DNA from: Gimesia sp.
GTDB lineage: Bacteria > Planctomycetota > Planctomycetia > Planctomycetales > Planctomycetaceae
Assembly: GCF_040219335.1 (NCBI RefSeq)
Contig: NZ_JAVJSQ010000006.1
Location: 62,001 to 126,000, forward strand
DNA length: 64,000 bases
Direction: 5' to 3'
Shown: positions 57,319 to 64,000 of the stretch, piece by piece
Layout: every line of letters starts with the position of its first letter
Numbering within the stretch: position 1 is the first letter of the stretch
Position numbers and translations under genes: made by a program
The notes under the pieces: generated by a model
The model's database searches: none
Seen by the model: the letters and a program-made list of their open reading frames with translations, nothing else
What the model was told of the DNA's origin: nothing

Positions 57319-58362
57319 ATGCGTTCACAGTCCGGGCTGCGCGTCAGCCACAGAGGTTTTACGTTGATTGAATTGCTGGTGGTAATTGCCATTATCGCTA
57401 TTCTGATCGCACTATTACTCCCCGCGGTTCAGCAGGCACGGGAAGCCGCCCGTCGTTCACAGTGCAAAAATAATTTGAAGCAGATCGGTCTCGCGATCGC
57501 AAACTACGAGTCAAGCTATACCCGTTTCCCCACATCAGGTGAATACACCGACGAACGCGCCGTTACCCGTCGCATGATGCCGGTTTCGATGCACGTCGCA
57601 ATTCTGCCTTACACCGACCAGGCTCCGCTGGCTCAGAAGTGGAACTTCAACTTCCACTACACCAACGCCGTCAATGCCCCGTTGTGTAAGACAAAGCTGC
57701 CGGTCTATGTCTGTCCCTCCAGTTCGCTGACTCAGGTCGACTCCCTCGGTTATGGAATCACCGACTACATGCCGATTGCCTATACCGACCTCGACCCGAC
57801 CACCGGATTGCGAAACCCGAGTGGCAGCGGTGCCTTGAACGCGGACCGCTGTGGTGCTTTGGGACCTTACAATCCCATCACGACTTCCATCGACGGGTTG
57901 AGTAACACCATCCTGGTGATCGAAGACGGTAACCGCCCGACTCAGACCGCCGGACACTACAACCAGACTCAGAAAATCGTCAACGGTGCAACCGGTCTGG
58001 ATACAACTCAGTTGTTCGCCACAGCCGACGTGGTCCCCGGAACCTTTGGCGGACCTTACGGTGCCCCCAACCGCTGGGCTGACCCCGATAACGGCAGTGG
58101 TGTCTCCGGTCCTCCGAACATGACTGCCGGAAATCGCAAGAACATCATCAACAACAACAGTTCGCCGATTAACGGCCCCTCAGGTTGTCCCTGGGCCACC
58201 AATAACTGCGGACCCAATGATGAACCCTTCAGTGCCCATGTCGGCGGTTGCCACGCTCTGCTGGGTGACGGCAGCGTCCACTTCCTGTCGGAAAACATCG
58301 ACGTCCACATCATCCGCCGCCTCTGCAACCCCAAAGACGGCGAAGTTGTCGGCGAGTATTAA
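57319..58362 (+). CDS. DUF1559 prepilin-like secreted protein
   Basis: A 347-residue protein with a type IV prepilin-type N-terminus: short basic leader, G13 then F-T-L-I-E (Glu18, the conserved position 5 of the mature pilin) and a hydrophobic helix ([28 protein letters not shown]). The body fits DUF1559 and ends with the family H-x9-DG motif ([18 protein letters not shown]). DUF1559 proteins are expanded in Planctomycetota; their function is unknown, but they probably form surface pseudopilus-like structures. A strong AAAGGAAG ribosome site precedes the ATG. A hairpin terminator follows. Confidence 0.95.
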   Translation: MRSQSGLRVSHRGFTLIELLVVIAIIAILIALLLPAVQQAREAARRSQCKNNLKQIGLAIANYESSYTRFPTSGEYTDERAVTRRMMPVSMHVAILPYTDQAPLAQKWNFNFHYTNAVNAPLCKTKLPVYVCPSSSLTQVDSLGYGITDYMPIAYTDLDPTTGLRNPSGSGALNADRCGALGPYNPITTSIDGLSNTILVIEDGNRPTQTAGHYNQTQKIVNGATGLDTTQLFATADVVPGTFGGPYGAPNRWADPDNGSGVSGPPNMTAGNRKNIINNNSSPINGPSGCPWATNNCGPNDEPFSAHVGGCHALLGDGSVHFLSENIDVHIIRRLCNPKDGEVVGEY

Positions 58363-58399
58363 GCCTCAAAGAGAACTCACTTGCCAACCCAAAGAATCA

Positions 58400-58436
58400 C
58401 AGCCTTCAGCGGACCTCCTGCTGAAGGCTGTTTTCG
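58400..58436 (+). terminator. Rho-independent terminator of the DUF1559 gene
   Basis: CAGCCTTCAGC (58400-58410) and GCTGAAGGCTG (58420-58430) form a perfect 11-bp stem, followed by TTTTCGTT. It lies 38 bases after the DUF1559 stop. Confidence 0.9.
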
Positions 58437-58474
58437 TTGTCGGAGAGCACACTATCTGCTCGCTCAACAGAACC

Positions 58475-58555
58475 GTAGCGACGGTACCCGCGTGTCCGCC
58501 CGCCTGGAGATATTCTAACCAGAACAGATTCCCAAAGGCATCAGTGCAGAAAAGA
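58475..58555. repeat. Composite intergenic repeat, copy 5 (left and middle parts)
   Basis: GTAGCGACGGTACCCGCGTG then CCGCCCGCCTGGAGA, with a middle part (GATATTCTAACC...GATTCCC...GGCATCAG) matching copy 1. The right palindrome module is absent. Confidence 0.7.
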
Positions 58556-58750
58556 GGCTAATCCCAGATCGGATCGGACCAGGTCAGCGATTCGGGGACC
58601 ATGCCGTGCCAGACTCTGATGTAGCTGACGAGCAGGAAGTAGGGGAGATTCGACAGCAGATGTCTGCAACCTGGACAACATTGTCAAATCGTTTCGTATG
58701 ACCCTCTCAACATCGGAATTGAGCAAATCGAACTCGTTATGTCAGCACGA

Positions 58751-59015
58751 TCAATCAGCGTCGGTTATTTCAGAACCGCGACAGAATTCGATATATGAGA
58801 TAAATGCTTGCCCCAGGTAAGCGTTTTGATCAGCTGCCCATGTCAACGGCGCATAAAACCGTGTCAGGAATTTTTCGATTTGAGGATTGTGGGGTTTCAT
58901 GTCTGCGTCGTACGTAAGGGCAGCCAATGGCCCAATGCTTAAGACATACCCCATCAACAGGAGAGGTAGCGATAAGCCCAGAAAGCGGATGGTTTTAGAC
59001 TCTTCTGTCAGCCAT
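58751..59015 (-). pseudogene. Small membrane protein, Y-L-S-I-x-P family, paralogue 3, with one-base frameshift
   Basis: From ATG 59015 the frame reads MADRRV and then meets TAA at 58997-58995. Removing one base there (GTC-TAA-AACC to GTC-AAA-ACC) restores MADRRVKTIRFLGLSLPLLLMGYVLSIGP..., which aligns end to end with the 89-residue intact paralogue at 59032 (MTQSRRSILIRF...). The rest contains the family FYAPLTWAADQN and ends GSEITDAD. As written, only an internal ATG (58957) could start translation, without the N-terminal helix. Either a true frameshift or a base-calling error is possible. Confidence 0.7.
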
Positions 59016-59031
59016 GTGCACGTTTACCTGG

Positions 59032-59301
59032 CTATTGATAGACAATGTGAATCTCTGAGCCATTACAAAGATTGACGTACCACCAGTAATACCGCTGTAT
59101 GAATCCAACATGATCGACCAGCATAATCACGGGGGCATAGAAGGCGGAATAGCCATTCACATATTCCGGGTGGATCACGTTGCCCTTTGCATCAATCAAT
59201 AATGCAACAACAGGTCCGATGCTTAATACATAGATCACCAGCAACAGCAGAATCGCATAAGCTGCAAACCGGATCAAAATTGAACGCCTGCTTTGCGTCA
59301 T
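59032..59301 (-). CDS. Small membrane protein, Y-L-S-I-x-P family, paralogue 4
   Basis: An 89-residue protein: basic N-terminus (TQSRRS), one membrane helix (FAAYAILLLLVIYVLSIGPVVAL), then FYAPVIMLVDHVGFIQRYYWWYVNLCNGSEI. It is intact and adjacent to a frameshifted sister copy (58751-59015) with 16 bases between them. Function unknown; compare 33400 and 34420. Confidence 0.75.
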   Translation of the reverse strand: MTQSRRSILIRFAAYAILLLLVIYVLSIGPVVALLIDAKGNVIHPEYVNGYSAFYAPVIMLVDHVGFIQRYYWWYVNLCNGSEIHIVYQ

Positions 59302-59446
59302 GCGAATAATCTCTAAAGGGTTGGAAATGTGCAGAACCCATTTTACACGATTTCAATGAGAATGGAATCGCCGTTTCAACAGGAAGCTTCGTTCCAGACT
59401 TGAAGCACAAGGCGAATCAAAGAGTTAAGTCAGGCAGAATGGTTTT

Positions 59447-59989
59447 TCAGGATCCTAAATATTTCGCATCGTTATGAATGTCTTGAATACACTTCTGAGC
59501 GGTCTCGCGAACCTGTTTAGAACCGCGTTCTGCTAAATCTTTTAAAGCCTCAACTGCTGACTCCCCGCCAATCTTGGCGATGGCGTAGACAGATCTTTTA
59601 CGTAAAGAAGCATCGTCTAATTCATCTAATTGAGGCAACGTTCCCAATGCCCGTTGCACTAAAACGGGAATGCCTGCAGTTTCTTTTTCAAACCACAATG
59701 CATCAATCATGTATTCATGGCTGTGGTGCCATTCTTCTAATAGCAGTCTGCGAAAGATTTCACAATGAATATGCTTCGGTTCTACGTCCCGATGATAACC
59801 TCGGAGATAAGTTAAATACTCGATTGTTTCTGCATCCTGTGCCTGTTCTGCCAGCTCAAGCATCCGTAGAACATAACTGTGATCATCTGAAATATTAACC
59901 GAGTACCGATTGTAAAATTCATCAATCTCGATCTTGTTAACTGCCAGATCAAGTATCAGCTGCTTATCAATTTCTGAGAGTATCGCCAT
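59447..59989 (-). CDS. HEAT-repeat protein
   Basis: A 180-residue soluble acidic protein. The C-terminal half has HEAT-type helical pairs (LRKRSVYAIAKIGGESAVEALKDLAERGSKQVRETAQKCI). The N-terminal half is helical, with LRMLELAEQAQDAETIEYLTYL and HHSHEYMIDALWF. The size and content resemble HEAT-type immunity proteins of toxin systems, but no toxin is visible, so this is only a resemblance. It is on the same strand as the DUF4303-like gene. Confidence 0.7.
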   Translation of the reverse strand: MAILSEIDKQLILDLAVNKIEIDEFYNRYSVNISDDHSYVLRMLELAEQAQDAETIEYLTYLRGYHRDVEPKHIHCEIFRRLLLEEWHHSHEYMIDALWFEKETAGIPVLVQRALGTLPQLDELDDASLRKRSVYAIAKIGGESAVEALKDLAERGSKQVRETAQKCIQDIHNDAKYLGS

Positions 59990-60088
59990 CTTCTTGTTCT
60001 AATCAATTTCTTCATTCTCTAAAAGCATGGGAATGAGGTTTATGTATTGGGTTGATATGGACTATTGAAGCCTGTGAATAATATTAAC

Positions 60089-60658
60089 CTAGATACCATA
60101 GCCGTCACAGATTTTTGCATGCGTCTCTGCTGAGTTGACCGCCAGCGAGATTCTTGTGACCAGATCAACTTCGTTGGGACTGGGATCAGAAAACTGAACC
60201 CCCAGTAACACATCCTCGGCAAACGCATCGCTTTGGAATTGACCAGTGCTTCGCAGATCCTGCAAAACCTCAGTCAGTATTGATTCGATTGAATCGTTCT
60301 CTTCCATTTCATGGAGTATCTCGTTCACAGCAGTAAAAAGATCGAAAAAAGAGATAGGGGAATCCCATTTATACGCATTCACTTCGAAGTAATATTCCGA
60401 TGTCCGGTGGGATTTTACCTGCTGTAACAAATCTGGATGTGATTTAAGCAACTCAAGTATTTCATCGTCAGGTTGCGGACCTTCTCCTGCCGGCTGTTTG
60501 CTCAACCAACCTTTGGTTGCATATAAAATATCAATATCGCCAAAGCCTGATGTCGGATAAAAAACCAGGGCATAAACCTCGTTATTACAGTGAGCTGTTT
60601 TCAGTCTCTCAATGACTCCCTCAGTCGCAGCACGAATGGCTGTTTTAAAATATGACAA
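60089..60658 (-). CDS. DUF4303-like protein
   Basis: A 189-residue soluble protein. I chose a TTG at 60658 because GGGAG lies 7 bases upstream and the encoded protein then begins LSYFKTAIRAATEGVIERLK, the expected helical N-terminus; the longer frame from 60877 adds a stretch unlike the rest. ALVFYPTSGFGDIDILYATKGWL and EYYFEVNAYKWDSP resemble DUF4303 proteins. Members are found near toxin/immunity loci, but their biochemical role is not known. Start uncertain. Confidence 0.6.
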   Translation of the reverse strand: MSYFKTAIRAATEGVIERLKTAHCNNEVYALVFYPTSGFGDIDILYATKGWLSKQPAGEGPQPDDEILELLKSHPDLLQQVKSHRTSEYYFEVNAYKWDSPISFFDLFTAVNEILHEMEENDSIESILTEVLQDLRSTGQFQSDAFAEDVLLGVQFSDPSPNEVDLVTRISLAVNSAETHAKICDGYGI

Positions 60659-60899
60659 CTGTAGTCTCCCATTGAGAATGATGATTGAAAATAAGGACAG
60701 TGAGTTAAGAGGGCAGGATTCAATTCGACATGAGTCGCTACCCAATTTATCTTCCCGGGAATTATGATATCGCACACGACAAAGTCGGACTCTATCCGTG
60801 GTTTTCAGGGCGGATGTCGAGCTTTTCAGTAGCAGTTCGAAAAAACGAATTTTTAAACGATCACCGAAGGCGTCCAAAGAAATCAGACTCTTGATATTC

Positions 60900-63800
60900 T
60901 CAGTGCGCCAGTTTCAAGCGGTCTTGATACATTTTCAAAGCAAGCCGAGCCGTTGCTCTGCGATCGATGTCAGCAGTTTTGTCGAGGGCAGCTGCCTCAA
61001 TCAGCGGACGAGATTCGGGCAGCAAGACCGCGAGTATCTCTGCAATCTTGTATCGCTTCTCCAATGAACAACCATCGCTTTTTTCCAGAATCAGACGGGT
61101 CGGCAAATCGCCAAATCGATTGAGGATGGAAAATACCTGGCGATCCATCATATACCTTTGAGAGTCGGGGCTATCAATGATTGATTGCAAATCTCCACGC
61201 TGAAACATGCGTTCGATAGATTCACCAGGGTCTTTGAGCAAAACATCGAGTGCCTGAGTGTGTTCCTTCTCAGTTATGTATGCGGGATCTCGAAAGAGTG
61301 TGCGAATATTCTCATCCAACTTTTCCAACTTATGGTAATCAATTTTCTTTTTGATTCGCTTGTCAAAGATAATATTACCAATGGCGTGTGCTGCATCTTC
61401 TTTTCGTTCTGAGTTCTTGACAATCTCTGTCAAGTAGGGAATGGCGCGTTGATCTCCTATCTCTTCGAAAGCTGATACACAGGTCAAGTCATTGTCTGCT
61501 TTCTGTCCTTGGATAAACTCCAGATAATAAGCTTCAACAAATGGATAGGCAGATTCATCTCCCCCCTTTTTCGCAATAACCCTGACGAGCCGTTGGTTCA
61601 TCCGTTGGGGTAATCCTTTTCTATAAGCAAGTATTACGATATCAGTCGGTTCAGCATACTTGAATAAAACATTAATGGCTGCTTGCAGTTCCTCTTCCTG
61701 AGCTTTGGGATTCTGATAGACAGTTTGAGCGCGAGCGATTTCCACAGCCGGCTGATATTGAGCAAGAGACAGAGTAATACGTGCTGCCAGTTCAGGATAT
61801 TTTTTGCGCAGACGATTTAATACCGGTGGTGCCTTTTTTTGATCATCTGACCGAACTAATAACTCGAGATACCGAATGAAATCACTTTCTGAAGATTCTG
61901 CAACATGATCAGAAATGCGAACGAGTTCCTCAAAATGCTCAGGGAGAGTCATCTGAGATAAAGCTTCCATGGCTTCCTGGATCGATAATGAATCATCGGT
62001 CGACTGAATCAATGCAATAATCCGTGTTGCAGTCTGGGGGGATCGAAAGGAACCAAGTGTGCGGAGAGCCTGGTTTCGTCGTTGCCAGACTTCTGCTGGA
62101 GCAGTGAGTTTCTTAGCACGCATTTTTTCAGGGAGATCCGGATCAAATTGGTTGAGCACAAACGGTAATGCGGCTGACTTATCCATTTGCAAAGCTTCAA
62201 TGATCCTGAGCGATTCATTAACATGCTTTGGGTTCGATTCAGCAAGTTTCAACAACCTGGCGAAGTTTTGTTTCGAGTCAACTCCAGCAGTACACAGCAT
62301 AAACAATCGGCCCATTTGTTCCTGCACATCAAGCTTCGCGATATCAAGTTGATCGAGTCGCTTTATGAACACTTGCCATTTACCAAATTCTTGCAGTTCA
62401 CTAATGTCTGGATCATAATCCTTGTTTTTGTAGATTGTTTCCAATCTGGCGAAGTCACTGTCGGATATCATTTTAGGCGACTTCCCCTTAGCCTCAATCC
62501 ATTTGTTGGTTTCTGCGACGCGATCAGGATCAATCCTCCGTTGTCTCCGTGATCGCGAATACTTGTCCAGAAAGCCAGGGTATTCCTGCTGGATCTTAAC
62601 TCCAACTTGATAGGCCTGTTTTCCTCTCAGCCTGGAAAACAACTTAGTCATTAACAGTGGTCTGACCGTTATATTTTTGGTCTTCTTAAGAACTGTCTCA
62701 ATATCAGCCAACTCAACACGGGACTCGCCGAAAGAATAGCCATTACCTTGGAAATCGACCGCAATCAAATGCAGCATCGTTGCCTCATTGATGAGCCGAG
62801 TCTCAAAGCGACAGCCACCATTTTCTAGTTTTGTAACTGATTGAGGAGCAGGAGCAATAATTGGCTGGACGGTTGCAGGACATGTAACTGTCACAGGTAC
62901 AGTTTGAAGCGCGGGAAAGACAGCCGACAGTTCAGTTATGTTATTGAAAGGCTGGCCAGAGTTCCCTGGATTGGGAAATGAATCCGTGTGACAATCATAC
63001 TCAATGAAGATCTTACTATGACTTTTGGCCTGTAATGGTGCGGCAAAGGAAATTAATACTGGCTGACAATTCTGATTTAAACGGTATCTGCGCGATAAAA
63101 ATTCCGCCTGCTGTGGCCGACCAATTGCATCCAACACAGTCGGGTCAGAATAAAAATCGTTACTTTCTCTGCGTGGCTCAGTGTCATACTTTATCAATTT
63201 CCCCGTGTAGGGGCTCACCAATGACTCATTGAATCCCCATTCAGCGAGTTTTTTTGTTCTTTCGAGATCCTCTGTTTTTATTTCTTGATCGATATCAGGA
63301 AACAAGGTTCTCATGAGCGATACACTCGGGAGATGGGGATGCGGATGGAAAGCACCGGCCTGGATATATCCGACAAACTGCTTTGACATTTGCAGGCTTA
63401 AGCCCATATGGTCGTGAACGTATTTTAGCATCGGACCGTTGAGCAGTTCCTCTGGCTCACGCTGCATATCCCAGGCCTGACGCAACTTCGGTACAAGCTC
63501 TGCAAGATCTGGCTTAGAGGCTAACCACTTGTCAGCCTGCGCACGCCATTGCTTCTCATAGGGGGCGAAACCATAACTTCGAGCAAGAATCGAAACGTAT
63601 TTCCTTTGAGTATCGGGTAAGTCAATTCTAAACTTCGGATCGATCTCAGGCATCAACTCGATTAGATCGAGAAGAGAAGCATCTCCCCTGGCAACATGAT
63701 ACGCAGCAGATACTTTTTGGTGACTTTTATAAATCAAATGATTATTTCCACGACTCTCAAAAGTCGTGGAAATTTCCCTGAGATTTGCACGGTCTCTGAT

Positions 63801-64000
63801 GAGTTGCCGATATTTGGTGACCAAACCAAGTAGTTCCACATCTTGCTGAATCAGGGCTTCAAACCGATCCCCCCACTCGTCCTGATTTTTAAATTGCCGA
63901 AATCCAGTATTAGGAGTTGCTGCTTTTAAGACCGGCTGAGTTTCATAATTCACTGGCTTACCATCAACCAGGATACGGCACCACGGCTTTTTGGTATCAT
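60900..64000 (-). CDS. Large HEAT-repeat protein, 5' end outside the window
   Basis: The frame is open from 60900 to the right edge. Upstream of the first GTG (63953) it continues as DTKKPWCRILVDGKPVNYET without a stop, so the true start lies beyond 64000 and at least 1032 residues are visible. The N-terminal third is of unknown fold (FAPYEKQWRAQADKWLASKPDLAELVP). The C-terminal two thirds are HEAT-like repeats (RIIALIQSTDDSLSIQEAMEALSQ, PVLNRLRKKYPELAARI, and AIPYLTEIVKNSERKEDAAHAIGNI). No signal can be judged because the N-terminus is missing. Function unknown. Confidence 0.8.
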   Translation of the reverse strand, partial: DTKKPWCRILVDGKPVNYETQPVLKAATPNTGFRQFKNQDEWGDRFEALIQQDVELLGLVTKYRQLIRDRANLREISTTFESRGNNHLIYKSHQKVSAAYHVARGDASLLDLIELMPEIDPKFRIDLPDTQRKYVSILARSYGFAPYEKQWRAQADKWLASKPDLAELVPKLRQAWDMQREPEELLNGPMLKYVHDHMGLSLQMSKQFVGYIQAGAFHPHPHLPSVSLMRTLFPDIDQEIKTEDLERTKKLAEWGFNESLVSPYTGKLIKYDTEPRRESNDFYSDPTVLDAIGRPQQAEFLSRRYRLNQNCQPVLISFAAPLQAKSHSKIFIEYDCHTDSFPNPGNSGQPFNNITELSAVFPALQTVPVTVTCPATVQPIIAPAPQSVTKLENGGCRFETRLINEATMLHLIAVDFQGNGYSFGESRVELADIETVLKKTKNITVRPLLMTKLFSRLRGKQAYQVGVKIQQEYPGFLDKYSRSRRQRRIDPDRVAETNKWIEAKGKSPKMISDSDFARLETIYKNKDYDPDISELQEFGKWQVFIKRLDQLDIAKLDVQEQMGRLFMLCTAGVDSKQNFARLLKLAESNPKHVNESLRIIEALQMDKSAALPFVLNQFDPDLPEKMRAKKLTAPAEVWQRRNQALRTLGSFRSPQTATRIIALIQSTDDSLSIQEAMEALSQMTLPEHFEELVRISDHVAESSESDFIRYLELLVRSDDQKKAPPVLNRLRKKYPELAARITLSLAQYQPAVEIARAQTVYQNPKAQEEELQAAINVLFKYAEPTDIVILAYRKGLPQRMNQRLVRVIAKKGGDESAYPFVEAYYLEFIQGQKADNDLTCVSAFEEIGDQRAIPYLTEIVKNSERKEDAAHAIGNIIFDKRIKKKIDYHKLEKLDENIRTLFRDPAYITEKEHTQALDVLLKDPGESIERMFQRGDLQSIIDSPDSQRYMMDRQVFSILNRFGDLPTRLILEKSDGCSLEKRYKIAEILAVLLPESRPLIEAAALDKTADIDRRATARLALKMYQDRLKLAH

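Overview
The window looks like a chromosomal segment of a Planctomycetota bacterium, probably Gimesia-like. This is inferred from gene content, not from a marker gene. The lineage-typical families are a PSCyt1/DUF1549/DUF1553 cytochrome-like protein paired with a DUF1501 protein, a DUF1559 prepilin-like protein, a sulfatase, two BNR/Asp-box sialidase-like proteins, a Tat-exported Gfo/Idh/MocA oxidoreductase, HEAT-repeat proteins and many secreted proteins of unknown role. No rRNA, tRNA, CRISPR array, transposase or prophage was recognised.

Layout. 0.06-13.5 kb: a HEAT-repeat lipoprotein, a secreted esterase, an ABC ATPase translationally coupled to a large membrane protein, a carboxylesterase, a secreted coiled protein, a thioesterase-like protein and a very large MscS-type channel. 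13.9-19.2 kb: a heavy-metal efflux locus (small His-containing exported protein, CusB/CzcB-type adaptor, CusA/CzcA-type pump) behind a sigma70-like promoter and two palindromes. 19.3-21.4 kb: an orphan FixJ-type response regulator and three small unknown genes. 21.9-29.4 kb: a tight cluster of IclR regulator, PSCyt/DUF1549/DUF1553 protein, DUF1501 protein and a 769-residue fusion of both ethanolamine ammonia-lyase subunits that begins with a twin-arginine signal. 29.6-42.2 kb: small membrane and lipoprotein genes, an S1/P1 nuclease, a YfbM-like protein, a propeller-like lipoprotein, a reductase, an ECF sigma factor, a sialidase-like protein and an aldehyde dehydrogenase. 42.9-49.3 kb: a fatty acid cis/trans isomerase, a secreted protein resembling phage tail-fibre domains, an unknown gene and a sulfatase. 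49.5-56.7 kb: an M48 protease with TPRs, a Gfo/Idh oxidoreductase with a secreted partner, and a second sialidase-like protein. 56.8-64 kb: a helically phased ~30-bp repeat array in front of a DUF1559 gene, then small membrane-protein paralogues, a HEAT protein, a DUF4303-like protein and a HEAT-rich protein that runs off the right edge.

Most distinctive observations: the exported EutB-EutC fusion; the phased CCCGCC-N3/4-GKAC array upstream of the DUF1559 gene; a family of composite palindromic repeats found only between genes; a family of small membrane proteins sharing a Y-[VL]-L-S-[IV]-[GE]-P motif, one copy of which carries an apparent one-base frameshift; an in-frame TAG inside a signal peptide; and a secreted phage-fibre-like protein.

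All calls rest on reading the nucleotide sequence and its translations. No database search was run, so family names are recognition-level statements.
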